The notes beneath the pieces are model-generated. The model did not search any database, was not told the origin of the DNA, and worked only from the letters and a program-made list of their open reading frames with translations. Positions 25,995-35,035 of a DNA stretch of 64,000 nt are shown here, in pieces. Every line of letters starts with the position of its first letter. Within the stretch, counting starts at the first letter, position 1. The stretch is from contig CP054936.1 of the NCBI GenBank assembly GCA_013364255.1, positions 1,116,001-1,180,000 on the forward strand, in the 5' to 3' direction. The stretch comes from Streptomyces seoulensis. GTDB lineage: Bacteria > Actinomycetota > Actinomycetes > Streptomycetales > Streptomycetaceae. The position numbers were made by a program, and so were the translations under genes.

Positions 25995-26022
25995 CTCTTA
26001 GCTTTGTTGTTAACGTAGACCC

Positions 26023-26523
26023 ATGACCCCGCCCACGCAAAACGAACACCCCGGCCCGGAGCCGGCCGGTGACCGCCTGCCGCAGGCCGACGACGCGGAG
26101 TTCCATGAGTTCACCCGGGCGGTGCAGAGTCTTCTCGGCGCCGTTCGCCGCAGCCGTGGCCGGCTCGCCGGCCAGACGCGCCCGGCCCTGTCGCTCTCCC
26201 AGGTGCAGCTGCTGGAATCACTCGCCGACCACGGCGCCCTCGGCGTCAGCGAGATGGCCGAACGCGCCGGCGTCACCACCCCCACCGCCACCCGGATGCT
26301 CAAGCAGCTCGAACGCGACGGCATCGTCACCCGCACCCGCACACCCGGCGATGAACGCCGCGTGGAAATCGCCTTCACCGGGACCGGAGCCGACCTGATG
26401 GCCGAGCACCGCACCCGCCTGCGGGAACGTCAACTGCGCGCGTTTCGCGAATTGACCCCCGAGCACCGCGCCGTGGCCACCGAACTCACCCGTAGGCTCA
26501 GCGAGTTGGTCGACGAGATGTGA
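26023..26523 (+). CDS. MarR-family transcriptional regulator
   Basis: A 166-residue winged-helix dimeric regulator. LSLSQVQLLESLADHGALGVSEMAERAGVTTPTATRMLKQLERDGIV is the winged-helix core, and TRTRTPGDERRVEIAFTGTG is the wing. I see no ribosome site before ATG 26023; a TAACGT hexamer at 26011 would place transcription at or near the ATG, so the message may be leaderless. It probably represses itself and the divergent amidohydrolase, with a small aromatic acid as the usual type of inducer. Confidence 0.88.
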   Translation: MTPPTQNEHPGPEPAGDRLPQADDAEFHEFTRAVQSLLGAVRRSRGRLAGQTRPALSLSQVQLLESLADHGALGVSEMAERAGVTTPTATRMLKQLERDGIVTRTRTPGDERRVEIAFTGTGADLMAEHRTRLRERQLRAFRELTPEHRAVATELTRRLSELVDEM

Positions 26524-26613
26524 AATCCGGCCGCCGGAACGGCGGGACGGGGCAGGGATTGCCGCAGGCCGGCCTCGGGCGCGAAGGCGAGGGGCCGTGC
26601 CGGCCCGTGCGCG

Positions 26614-27216
26614 TCAGGCCTTGTGGGGGGCGAACGAGCCGTCGGCGTTGCCGTGGACGGAGCAGTCCGTGTCGCGGTAGTGGTCGACGGAGGTGCCGAC
26701 GATGCCGGTGAACGCGTCGTACGTCTGGTCCAGGGGCAGGTCCTCGTGCACCCTGAACCGCAGCTGCACATGCACGGACGCGCGGGGTTCGAGCGTCGTC
26801 GGGCCGGGGACGGTGCCGCCGGCCTTTCCGTCGGCCCGGCGCAGTGTCTTCCAGACGTGCCGCGAGGTGTCCCAGTACTCCAGGTCGCCGTACGGGCTCA
26901 GGTCGCGCTCGCCCTCGTTGTAGACGTAACTGCCCAACTCGGCGGTGAGTGCGAAGGACTTGAGCCGCTTCGCCGAGGCGTTGGTGAGCGTGGCGGTGTA
27001 GGTGGTCCAGTCTGTGCCCGGGATGATCGATCTGGGTATGCCGAACGTCCGGCCCACGAAGGTGTTGCTGTGGTACTGCCCGTGGGCGGTGTCGAGGTCG
27101 GAGCAGGCCGGGAGGTCCGCGGCGGGAGCTGCCTGGGAGGCGGGCGCGGTGGCCACCGCCATGGGGAGCAGGGCGGCCGAGGCGGCCGAGAGGGACAGGA
27201 CGCGGCGCAGTGTCAT
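26614..27216 (-). CDS. Secreted protein, paralogue of the wall-anchored neighbour
   Basis: A 200-residue exported protein; the signal peptide ends at APASQAAPAA (about 30). The mature part (NTFVGRTFGIPRSIIPGTDW, then TTYTATLTNASAKRLKSFAL and LEYWDTSRHVWKTLRRADG) looks like a beta-sandwich and resembles the middle of the upstream protein (WSTFSMTLANTTGRVLEKV, GRWKTFHD). Function unknown. Start ATG 27216, with AGGAAAG about ten bases upstream. It lies 32 bases after the upstream stop, so the two form an operon. Confidence 0.7.
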   Translation of the reverse strand: MTLRRVLSLSAASAALLPMAVATAPASQAAPAADLPACSDLDTAHGQYHSNTFVGRTFGIPRSIIPGTDWTTYTATLTNASAKRLKSFALTAELGSYVYNEGERDLSPYGDLEYWDTSRHVWKTLRRADGKAGGTVPGPTTLEPRASVHVQLRFRVHEDLPLDQTYDAFTGIVGTSVDHYRDTDCSVHGNADGSFAPHKA

Positions 27217-27248
27217 GGAGGTCTCTTTCCTGGACGGCAGGGCGGGGC

Positions 27249-28238
27249 TCACGTGGTGGCGTCCGTGCCGCCTGGACCGGCGGTGTCCCTGCGGCGGCGT
27301 ACGCCGATGACCGCGCCCGCGCCGGCCACCAGCGCGGCTCCGCCGATGAGAGCGATCGCCGGGAGCGCGGACGAGGAGCCGGTCGTGGAGAGCCGGCCTC
27401 CGCCCCGCGGGCTCGCGCCGCCGGCGGCGCCGGAGCCCGCCGTACCACCGGCCGGCGCGGCGTCGTCGCCGGGCCCGGCCGTGCCACCCGGCTTCGCGCC
27501 TGCCGGGGCGATGGTGAAGTCGTACCAGGTCTCCTTGGCCGAACCGCAGGAGCCGTCGCCGTCGCGGTAGTCGCCGGAGGCGAGCACGTACCCGGCGCCG
27601 GGTACGGCGGTCTTGACCGCATGGGTACGCAGCTGGAGCGTGACGGTGCCGTGCGGGCCGATGGCGAAAGAGCCGAACAGCTCGTCTGGCGTCGCGTCGT
27701 GGAAGGTCTTCCACCGTCCCGACCCGGCGTCGTGGTACTCGGTCTCCAGCTCCCAGTACGGCCGGTCGACGTTCTCGGCGGAGGACACGTACAGGAAGGG
27801 CTGGACCTTCTCCAGCACCCTGCCGGTGGTGTTGGCGAGCGTCATGGAGAAGGTGCTCCAGGCCCCTCCCGCGGCCAGCCGGCGCGGCAGCCCCTGGACG
27901 GCCACGCGCACCTGGCCGGACTCGAACGCGCAGGACTTGCCCGCACCGCTGGAGTCCCCGACGCCCTGGTCACGGCCGTGGCCGACGGCACCGCCCGAGC
28001 CGACGGTCCCGCCGCCTTTCGACGCCCTCCCCCGGCTCCCGTCGCCCCGCTCGGCTCCAGTCCCACCGCCCCCCGGTGCGGACTCCGCCGGTGGCGGGGC
28101 ATCGGAGGAGGCGGTCGTACGCGGGCCGTCCTCGGCCACCGGACCCGCCGCGAACGCGGCGGCTGGCGCGGCCAGTACGGCGGCGGGCGCGACCGCGGCA
28201 GCCGCTGCGGCTGCCACCAGGGCGCGGCGAATCTTCAT
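27249..28238 (-). CDS. Secreted surface protein with sortase-like LSTTG tail
   Basis: A 329-residue exported protein: Ala-rich signal peptide (to about AAAFAAG), a ~70-residue Gly/Ser linker, a beta-sandwich-like domain (CAFESGQVRVAVQGLPRRLAA, later VTLQLRTHAVKTAVPG) and a Pro/Gly-rich stalk. The end is LSTTGSSSALPAIALIGGAA, a membrane helix, then RRRR. This is the order of a sortase signal, with LSTTG a variant of LAxTG/LPxTG. It is probably attached to the cell wall. Start ATG 28238 with AGAGG upstream. Confidence 0.72.
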   Translation of the reverse strand: MKIRRALVAAAAAAAVAPAAVLAAPAAAFAAGPVAEDGPRTTASSDAPPPAESAPGGGGTGAERGDGSRGRASKGGGTVGSGGAVGHGRDQGVGDSSGAGKSCAFESGQVRVAVQGLPRRLAAGGAWSTFSMTLANTTGRVLEKVQPFLYVSSAENVDRPYWELETEYHDAGSGRWKTFHDATPDELFGSFAIGPHGTVTLQLRTHAVKTAVPGAGYVLASGDYRDGDGSCGSAKETWYDFTIAPAGAKPGGTAGPGDDAAPAGGTAGSGAAGGASPRGGGRLSTTGSSSALPAIALIGGAALVAGAGAVIGVRRRRDTAGPGGTDATT

Positions 28239-28494
28239 CCGGCAACCTCTCGCATCCAAGTGCCGCCGAAACGGCACTGGTTGGCGGTCGTCATGCTCAG
28301 GTCGTGCATGACGCGTGCTGCACGGGTGCGCGCACGCGGACATGCCCACATCCACATCTGTCATGACCGCTCGTACTGCGAAAAGGTTGCAACCGCCGAC
28401 GCCGAAGCAGCACTGTTGACCGGTTTCCGACGCCAGCTGTTCCGTGCTTCGGGAGGCACCCGGACCGCAGCGTGTTCGATAGGGCGGGCAGGTC

Positions 28495-29061
28495 TCAGTC
28501 CGGGCGGCCGGCCGTCGCGTGCCACTCGCGCCGGAGGAGGCCGAAGACCCAGGAGTCGGAGACCTCGCCGTTGACGACGCAGTCCTCGCGGAGGGTGCCT
28601 TCGCGGACGAAGCCGAGCTTCTCCAGGACCCGGGCGGACGCCACGTTGCGGGTATCGGTCTCGGCCTGGACGCGGTTCAGGTCCAGGGCGTCGAACGCCC
28701 ACCGCAGGACGGCGTGCGAGGTCTCCGTGGCGTAGCCGTTGCCCCACACGGCTGCGTCGAAGACGTAGCCCAGGGACGCGCTGCGGAAATCCGGGTTCCA
28801 GCCGGTCAGGCCGCACCAGCCGATGAACGAGTCGTCGCAGACGCGCTCCACGGCCATCCGCGCTCCCGTGCCTTCCTCCTCGATCGTCCGGCAGGTCGCG
28901 ATGAAGCGCTGGGCGCGGGCCGCTTCGGTCCACGGCGGGGAGTCCCAGTAACGCAGCACATGGGCGCTGCTGTGCAGCGCGTAGAGCGGCGCCGCGTCGG
29001 CGTCGGTGAACGGCCGCAGTCGCAGGCGCGCGGTGGGCAACTCGGGGGTGGGCAAGGTCAT
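28495..29061 (-). CDS. GNAT-family N-acetyltransferase (RimJ/RimL-like)
   Basis: A 188-residue acetyltransferase. ELPTARLRLRPFTDADAAPL opens it, the acetyl-CoA loop region is VWGNGYATETSHAVLRWAF, and VASARVLEKLGFVREGTLRED is the typical C-terminal half of the RimJ/L type. The acceptor (protein N-terminus, antibiotic or small amine) cannot be told. Start ATG 29061 preferred over ATG 29070 because AGG lies at proper spacing. Single gene. Confidence 0.85.
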   Translation of the reverse strand: MTLPTPELPTARLRLRPFTDADAAPLYALHSSAHVLRYWDSPPWTEAARAQRFIATCRTIEEEGTGARMAVERVCDDSFIGWCGLTGWNPDFRSASLGYVFDAAVWGNGYATETSHAVLRWAFDALDLNRVQAETDTRNVASARVLEKLGFVREGTLREDCVVNGEVSDSWVFGLLRREWHATAGRPD

Positions 29062-29183
29062 GCGGAGCATCCTGCCGGGTCACGCTCGTCCCCGACCATC
29101 CGTTTACCCGGACGGTCGGGAGGCAGGACCGCGATGGCGGCCTCCCCGCCGACTCCGCGAAAGGTCCACTCTCGCGACAGACC

Positions 29184-30170
29184 CTAGCCCCCCTGCCCCG
29201 CGAGCGTGTCCAGGACGTCCGCGACCGGGGTGGGATCCAGAGGGCCGACGTGTGACGCCCCGGGGAAGTCGTGCACGCGGAAGCGGTTGCCGGGTGTGGA
29301 CGCGTCGGCCTCCGCGATCATTCTGTCCTGGAGCGCGGTGGCGATCGTACGGTCCCTGCCGAAACGCAGATACGTGCGGGGAACGCGTCCCCAGTCGCCG
29401 GCTCGGCCGACCGCTCGGCCCGCGTAGGCGGCGACGGGCTCGTCGGTCTGCATGCCGGCCAGTATCCGGCGGAAGTCGGCGTCGGGGTAGTCCGCGCAGA
29501 TCATCTCCTTGAGGAGGGCCAGCTCACCGCTCACACCCGTACGGAAGTTCAGCCGCAACACCCCGAGCCGGTCCGGGTCACCCACCGTCAGCTCCACCGG
29601 GCTCACGGCGTTCGCGTTCTCGGGTGCCGCCGTGCAGGCGTCCGCCGTGGGCAGGACGCGGCTGGGACAGAAGGCCGCCATGTAGCAGAGGTGGTGAAGC
29701 AGGTGCGGGACGGCGTCGCCGACACGGCTGACCGACACGCCACCGAGGCTGTGCCCGACCAGCACCACCGGGCCGTTCCGTGCGGCCTGCCGCACGATCC
29801 CCGTGACACGCGCCTCGTAGTCGTCCAGCCCGAGGCCCTTCAGCGGAGAGGGCTCGACCGCCATCGCGGCGAGATCCTGCCGCTGGTACGACTCCGCCAC
29901 GAAAGCCTCCGCGCCGTGCCGCGGCTGGTCCACCATGACGACGCGATGGCCGCGCAGCACCAGTTCCCTCGCGATCGGCATCCAGAACGCGCCGGCACTG
30001 TGGGTACCGTGCACCAGCACGTAGGTGGCGAGCCCGCGACGCGGGTACGCCGCGGCCGGCGAGGCTCCGAGCCCGGTGGCCGGCGCCATGGCCCCCACCG
30101 CGAGTCCCAGCCCACGCAGCGCCGTCCGCCGGGTGGTGCCTTTCCGTTCTTCGTTCGTGTCATCCATCAT
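29184..30170 (-). CDS. Tat-exported alpha/beta hydrolase
   Basis: A ~328-residue hydrolase with a twin-arginine signal (TTRRTALRGLGLAVGAMAP, then ASPAAAY), so exported folded. LVHGTHSAGAFWMPIARELVLRGHRVVMVD carries the oxyanion-hole HG, VVLVGHSLGGVS the nucleophile Ser, and FPGASHVGPLDPTP the likely catalytic His. It resembles the EstA/salicylate-esterase-like branch of plant and actinobacterial hydrolases. No good ribosome site is visible; ATG 30170, ATG 30167 and GTG 30176 are all possible. Confidence 0.82.
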   Translation of the reverse strand: MMDDTNEERKGTTRRTALRGLGLAVGAMAPATGLGASPAAAYPRRGLATYVLVHGTHSAGAFWMPIARELVLRGHRVVMVDQPRHGAEAFVAESYQRQDLAAMAVEPSPLKGLGLDDYEARVTGIVRQAARNGPVVLVGHSLGGVSVSRVGDAVPHLLHHLCYMAAFCPSRVLPTADACTAAPENANAVSPVELTVGDPDRLGVLRLNFRTGVSGELALLKEMICADYPDADFRRILAGMQTDEPVAAYAGRAVGRAGDWGRVPRTYLRFGRDRTIATALQDRMIAEADASTPGNRFRVHDFPGASHVGPLDPTPVADVLDTLAGQGG

Positions 30171-30341
30171 GAACACAACGCTAGGAACGTCCCGTTCGGC
30201 TCACCAGCGGTCCAGCGCCCCCACGGGGGGTGGACCCAGAACCACCCGTCCCCTTCCGCGGCGTGGTCATCGACGGTGTTCCCCGGACCGTCGTGCGGCC
30301 CGTCGACGGGGCGTGCTCGGACAACGCGCCACCAGTACGGG

Positions 30342-31277
30342 TCACTCCCAGCGGATACCGTAGACACCGGGACTGGTCCGCGTGCCGATCACATGGACGC
30401 AGCCGTCGGTCGTGTGGAGGAGGCGGCGGGACTCCGGACCTGATTCGCTCGACGTGCTGAAGGCGTAGCACGTGGCAGGCAACGCGGCCGGATCGAAATG
30501 CACCTCCATCGCGTATTCCCCGGCGGGTTCGCGCTGACGGACGGTGAACTCCTCAGCCGACGGGCGCGGTTCGGCGTGGGTCAGGACGGCCTCGAAGATG
30601 GCGGTGTCGCCGCGCCGCAGCGGCCGGCTGAACAGCACCTCGGCGACGAGCATGCCGGTGCGCGGGTTCTCGACGACGGTGCCCCGACGGCACGGCGGCC
30701 GCAGTTCCAGGGACGGCACGGAGCCGGGGGTGTCCGGCAGGTGGGTGAGGATCGCGCGGTCCGGTCCGTCCTGTTCCGCCCGTACCACCTGGCGCATCCA
30801 CACGCGGTGTTCACGCCCGCGCGCGTCCACCTCCAGCCGCATGTGACGGTTGAGGCAGCGCAGTGACGACATCCAGCGGGAGTCGACGCTGCGGTACGCC
30901 TCGCCCACATCGCTTCCTCTGGACCGCGGCCAGAGCGTGGTGAGACCGGGGGCGTCGGCGGCGAGGCGCAGCCACCGTGCCCGGGGCCGGGGAGGGCCGA
31001 GGAGGGAGCTGAGCGCGCCCGGCGCCACCTCCAGGACGCCCTCCAGCGAGGCCAGGGCGGCCAGTGCGGCGGTCTGTGACGGCTGGTGACGGCCGGAACG
31101 CCAGCAGCTGAGGGTGGCGGTGGAGACCGGCGTACCCAGGCTCTGGAGCCGGTGCCGGATGCGGCTGAGGGTCAGGCCGCTGGCTTCCATCGCGGCACGC
31201 AGGGCGTCCGGGAAGGGGCCGGTGCGCAGCAGGTCCGCCAGCCGTTCGTCGGGGAGCGAAGCGGCGTCGTCATGCAT
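30342..31277 (-). CDS. Helix-turn-helix (XRE-like) regulatory protein
   Basis: A 311-residue cytoplasmic protein. Residues about 15-75 form a Cro/C1-like DNA-binding domain (LRAAMEASGLTLSRIRHRLQSLGTPVSTATLSCWRSG). The remaining ~230 residues (RHMRLEVDARGREHRVWMRQV, LLHTTDGCVHVIGTRTSPGVYGIRWE) are a beta-rich domain without a name I know. Start ATG 31277 with AGGAGG about 11 bases upstream; the longer frame to 31328 lacks one. It diverges from the papain-like protease gene across ~390 bases. Confidence 0.72.
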   Translation of the reverse strand: MHDDAASLPDERLADLLRTGPFPDALRAAMEASGLTLSRIRHRLQSLGTPVSTATLSCWRSGRHQPSQTAALAALASLEGVLEVAPGALSSLLGPPRPRARWLRLAADAPGLTTLWPRSRGSDVGEAYRSVDSRWMSSLRCLNRHMRLEVDARGREHRVWMRQVVRAEQDGPDRAILTHLPDTPGSVPSLELRPPCRRGTVVENPRTGMLVAEVLFSRPLRRGDTAIFEAVLTHAEPRPSAEEFTVRQREPAGEYAMEVHFDPAALPATCYAFSTSSESGPESRRLLHTTDGCVHVIGTRTSPGVYGIRWE

Positions 31278-31671
31278 CGTCGTGTCTGCCTCCTGCGGAC
31301 GTCGGGCCGGTTCTCGGCCGGACAGCACGACGATCCATCGGCTGCGGCCCCGGAAGCGGAACGTGGTTCCGCGCGGCGTCCAGCGAAGCGGGGGTCACCC
31401 ACTCAAGTCAACGAAGCGCAGGTAAGAGTTGGGGCAGAAGCCGAACTCTTGGCTGTGGGCCGTCAACTCCTAACAGTTAAAGGGAAGATGGCCTTGCCCT
31501 CTCCGGGCGGTACAGCGCAGGCTTCCGGTTGCCGGTCGAACAAGGAGTCGGGAGGCGGCCGTTCAGTCGCCAAGTCCTTCCCCGCCGACCTCCGTTCACC
31601 GGCATGTGCCCGGTCTCCACCACCTCGTGGGGCCCGGCATGTCCCCCACTGCTCCCCAAGGAGTCGGAACG
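31278..31671. promoter_or_regulatory. Divergent promoter region with dyads
   Basis: 394 bases between the divergent HTH and protease genes. A spaced inverted repeat AAGAGTT (31424-31430) / AACTCTT (31444-31450) and a short palindrome TAACAGTTA (31471-31479) are the only patterned elements. They may be operators for either gene. No coding sequence seen. Confidence 0.45.
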
Positions 31672-32571
31672 ATGCGTTTCCGCAGAATCGCCGGTGTCGC
31701 CGCCGTGACCGCCGCCGCCCTGTCCTGCCTCTCCACCGCCGCGTTCGCGAACCCCGCGACCGCCGCCGGCCAGGCCACCCCCCACGCGCACCACCTGTCG
31801 CACGGTCTGGGTCTCAACCTCAAGGAACTGAAGGCCCACTCCGACGCGCAGCTGGCCGGCCACGGCGCCCAGCCGGTCTTCAAGACCTCCAGCGCCGTGC
31901 CGGACAGCTTCGACCTGACCAAGTACGCGCTCTCGCCGGGCGACCAGGGCCAGGTCGGCTCCTGCGTCACCTGGGCCACCGGGTACTCCGCCTACGGCAT
32001 CCTCATGAACGAGCAGGGCATCCAGGGCGCTCCCATGGCGCCGATGTACATCTACTCGCAGATCGCCAAGGGCGACGACGAGGGCACCACCGCGGCCGTC
32101 GCGCTGCCCATGGAGCAGAAGCAGGGCATCGACACCCAGTCCGACTACTGGCAGGGCACCGAGGACTACACGACCCAGCCGGACTCCGGCGAGCGCGCCA
32201 ACGCGGCCCACTACAAGCTGTCGGGCTACACCAGGCTGTCCATCAGCGGTACGGCGGCCCAGTCGGACATCGAGAAGGCCATCTCCCAGGGGCAGCCCGT
32301 GGCGATCGGCTTCACGGCGCACCAGAGCTTCGAGGACCTGAACTCCACGACCGCCGCGAACTACACCTACGTGCCCGGGAGTTCCATCAGCGATCCGGTC
32401 ATCGGCGGCCACGAAGTCACCATAGTCGGGTACAACACCAAGGGCGTGAAGATCGAGAACAGCTGGGGCACCAACTGGGGCGCCGGCGGCTACTTCACCG
32501 TGCCGTGGAAGTTCTTCACCACCAGCAACGTCAACGAGGTCCACGCGGTCGGAAAGCTCGTCACCAGCTGA
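31672..32571 (+). CDS. Secreted papain-like (C1 family) cysteine protease
   Basis: A 299-residue exported protease. A signal peptide (to about AAFA, residue 26) and a ~55-residue pro-region precede the catalytic domain. The papain residues are all visible: GQVGSCVTWATGY (Gln94, Cys98), GGHEVTIVGY (His247) and IENSWGTNWG (Asn263). The trigger for maturation is unknown. Start ATG 31672 with AAGGAG eight bases upstream. A strong terminator hairpin follows at 32620. Confidence 0.88.
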   Translation: MRFRRIAGVAAVTAAALSCLSTAAFANPATAAGQATPHAHHLSHGLGLNLKELKAHSDAQLAGHGAQPVFKTSSAVPDSFDLTKYALSPGDQGQVGSCVTWATGYSAYGILMNEQGIQGAPMAPMYIYSQIAKGDDEGTTAAVALPMEQKQGIDTQSDYWQGTEDYTTQPDSGERANAAHYKLSGYTRLSISGTAAQSDIEKAISQGQPVAIGFTAHQSFEDLNSTTAANYTYVPGSSISDPVIGGHEVTIVGYNTKGVKIENSWGTNWGAGGYFTVPWKFFTTSNVNEVHAVGKLVTS

Positions 32572-32619
32572 CCTCTGACCGCTGACCGCCGGCGCCGGTG
32601 ACGGCCGCCCTCCGCGACA

Positions 32620-32658
32620 CCGGTGCCCGGCTCGGTCTCTCACCGAGCCGGGCACCGG
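32620..32658 (+). terminator. Terminator hairpin after the papain-like protease
   Basis: A perfect 17-bp inverted repeat (arms 32620-32636 and 32642-32658; core CCGGTGCCCGGCTCGGT) with a 5-base loop, about 50 bases after the protease stop. Streptomyces terminators often lack the U-tract, so the hairpin is the main evidence. Confidence 0.8.
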
Positions 32659-32727
32659 CAGTTCGGCTTGAGGAGCGGAGCACGGTCATCTGGCTCCGCA
32701 GCCTCCGCCCCGCCTGATCACGCCTCC

Positions 32728-33408
32728 TTACAGATGCTGGACCCGACGGCCCGTAGCGGAGGCGAAGCCCAGCCAGGTGTGACGGTTGCCCGCCCAGCAC
32801 CAGCCGACCTTGGGGGCGTCGCGGCGCTCGCGGCCGTCGCGCCCGGTGCCGTTGCTGATCCAGAGTGCCGGTGTGCGGGCGTCCAGAGCGCCGTTGGCTT
32901 TGCGCCGCCGAGAGCCGATGGTCATGAAGCAGTGGTTGCGCTCCAGGACGGCCGGCTGCTGCATCACCCAGTGGATGCCCTCGGTGAGCAGCAATGGGGT
33001 CCGGGCCTCCGCCGTGAGGGCGGGCAGCGCCTCGTCCGGGCTCCAGCCGGCCATCCGGTCACCACGGTCGAGGCCGGTGAGGAGGTAGAGCGGGGCGTCG
33101 GGCAGCACGACCGTGTCGAGCGGGGCGAAGAGGTCGACATCCGTCATGTCGGTGACGACGAAGCCCGCTTTGCCCTCACGGCGGAGCAGCGGCGCCAGGG
33201 CGGAGGCAGGAACTTGGTCCGGGTGCACAGCGAGCAGGGCGCTGTCGCCGCCCACAGGGGCCTCGGCGGCTGCGGCGAAGGCACGAAGCTCGGCGGCAGG
33301 CAGCCCTGCCGACTCGTGCACCCCCAGCTCGATGAGTCGCTCGGCCTGCGCGCTCAGGGCCGGGAGTGCGGGGACGACAGTGGAGATGGCGTGCGTGGTT
33401 TCGGGCAC
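32728..33408 (-). CDS. DUF5701 family protein
   Basis: A 226-residue soluble protein (AERLIELGVHESAGLPAAEL near 22-41, FVVTDMTDVDLFAPLDTV in the middle, TPLLLTEGIHWVMQQPAVLERNHCFMTIGSRRRK later, and GWCWAGNRHTWLGFASA near the end). I recognise this as the DUF5701 family, of unknown function, common in Streptomyces. Start GTG 33408 with GGGAG just upstream; no other start is closer to the conserved region. Confidence 0.65.
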   Translation of the reverse strand: MPETTHAISTVVPALPALSAQAERLIELGVHESAGLPAAELRAFAAAAEAPVGGDSALLAVHPDQVPASALAPLLRREGKAGFVVTDMTDVDLFAPLDTVVLPDAPLYLLTGLDRGDRMAGWSPDEALPALTAEARTPLLLTEGIHWVMQQPAVLERNHCFMTIGSRRRKANGALDARTPALWISNGTGRDGRERRDAPKVGWCWAGNRHTWLGFASATGRRVQHL

Positions 33409-33494
33409 GATACTCCCAGGGGTGGCAACGTGGATGGACCCCGGGGCAACGAAGCACCTCGCCGGAACGTTCCCGCCGTCGCGGCCTTCCCCCG

Positions 33495-33836
33495 TTAAAA
33501 ACCTTGCTGCGGAGGAACGTCTGATCGCACCAGGCGGACTCGCGCGGCTGGAATGCGGCTGGGCAGGTAGACGAACCCGTTGCCGTTGTCGCGGAGCAGC
33601 CCCTCATCGATGCCGTCCACGGACCAGAGATCGGCCGGCCCACCGGTGTTGTTGATCTGAAGGAAGAACTCCGCGTCCTCCTCGCCCCGACAGACGAAGA
33701 TCCCCTCCACCTCGGGGCGGCGGCTGCCGGCGATCCCCCGTGCGGCGCCCATCCGGGACCAATCCAGGCCATGTTGTGCGATCGACTGCCGGTTGAGCAC
33801 GGACGAAACGTGGAAGAGGTGCGACGTATCAGACAC
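33495..33836 (-). CDS. Conserved hypothetical protein
   Basis: About 113 residues (SHLFHVSSVLNRQSIAQHGLDWSRMG near the start, RRPEVEGIFVCRGEEDAEFF, NTGGPADLWSVDGIDEGLLR). It resembles small actinobacterial proteins whose HVSS...SI..HGL opening recalls ADP-ribosyl/2'-phosphotransferase-like folds, but this is only a resemblance. The chosen start GTG 33836 lacks a good ribosome site; the frame is open to 33950. Confidence 0.55.
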   Translation of the reverse strand: MSDTSHLFHVSSVLNRQSIAQHGLDWSRMGAARGIAGSRRPEVEGIFVCRGEEDAEFFLQINNTGGPADLWSVDGIDEGLLRDNGNGFVYLPSRIPAARVRLVRSDVPPQQGF

Positions 33837-33952
33837 GCCAGGAGTATAGGAGGTAGCGAGGCCGTAGTCCTCGTCGCGCTCGCTCTGCCGCGGCTGTCCC
33901 GCGTGGTCGCCGGTCGCGCTGCGGAGCGTCTCTTCGAGACGCCATCGCACGG

Positions 33953-35035
33953 TCAGGCGCGGCCGACCGGGACGTGGGGTCGCTGGATGTCCTCCGGGTG
34001 GGCCGTGTGCAGCACGGCCTCCTCGTAGGTGATGGCGCCCGCCGCGACGAGGGCGTTGATGCTGGTCTCCAGGGTCCGCATGCCGTCACGGTGGCCGGTC
34101 GAGATCATGTTGCGGATCTGGCGTGTCTTGCCCTCCCGGACCAGGTTGCGGATCGCCGACGTGCCCACCAGCACCTCGAAGGCGGCCACCCGGCCCCCGC
34201 CGATCCGGGGGATGAGCGTCTGGTTGAGGATGCCGACCAGGGTGTGCGCCAACTGCAGGCGGATCTGGGGCTGTTGCTCGGCCGGGAACACGTCGACGAT
34301 GCGGTCCAGCGTCTGCGACGTGTCGTTGGTGTGCAGGGTGGCGAACACCAGGTGCCCGGTCTCGGCGATGGTCAGGGCCGCGGAGATGCTCTCCGGGTCG
34401 CGCATCTCGCCCAGGAGCAGGACGTCGGGATCCTCGCGCAGGGCCGAGCGCAGCGCGGCGGGGAACGACTCGGTGTCGGTGCCGACCTCGCGCTGGTTGA
34501 CCGCCGAGCGCTTGTGCCGGTGCAGATACTCGATCGGGTCCTCGATGGTGAGGATGTGCACCGGCCGGTGCGTGTTGACATGGTCGAGAAGCGCCGCAAG
34601 GCTCGTCGACTTCCCCGACCCGGTCGGCCCGGTGACCAGCACGAACCCGCGCGGCATGCCCGCCCACCCGACGACGACCGGGGGGAGTCCCAGCTGCTCG
34701 GACGACGGCACGGAGAACGGGATGATCCGCAGCGCCAGCGCCGACGCGCCGCGCTGCACGAACGCGTTCCCGCGCAGCCTGGCCTTCTCCCCCCAGCTGA
34801 ACGCGAAGTCGACCTGCTTCTCCCGCCGGAACCGCTCCGTGAGTTCCGCGCCCAGCACCCCGGTCACCAGGCGATCGACCTCCGGCTCGGTCAGCGCGGC
34901 CCCCTCGACCGGTCGCAGGGCGCCGTCGACGCGGAGGAACGGCGCCGATCCGGCGGTGAGCAGCAGATCGCTGCCACCCCGCTCCGACAGCTCACCGAGC
35001 AGGTGGTCGATGATCGCGGAACTCGGCCCGGACAT
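33953..35035 (-). CDS. pilT: PilT-type pilus retraction ATPase
   Basis: A 360-residue hexameric secretion ATPase that powers type IV pilus disassembly. IIDHLLGELSERGGSDLLLTAG is the usual PilT opening. Walker A is GPTGSGKST, the Asp box precedes TIEDPIEYLH, and Walker B is DVLLLGEMRDPE. AIRNLVREGKTRQIRNMI is the PilT-specific C-terminal signature. ATG 35035 has GGAG six bases upstream. The frame does not stop there but continues open for ~265 codons through a different protein (next entry). A pilin-like gene lies head-to-head. Confidence 0.85.
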   Translation of the reverse strand: MSGPSSAIIDHLLGELSERGGSDLLLTAGSAPFLRVDGALRPVEGAALTEPEVDRLVTGVLGAELTERFRREKQVDFAFSWGEKARLRGNAFVQRGASALALRIIPFSVPSSEQLGLPPVVVGWAGMPRGFVLVTGPTGSGKSTSLAALLDHVNTHRPVHILTIEDPIEYLHRHKRSAVNQREVGTDTESFPAALRSALREDPDVLLLGEMRDPESISAALTIAETGHLVFATLHTNDTSQTLDRIVDVFPAEQQPQIRLQLAHTLVGILNQTLIPRIGGGRVAAFEVLVGTSAIRNLVREGKTRQIRNMISTGHRDGMRTLETSINALVAAGAITYEEAVLHTAHPEDIQRPHVPVGRA

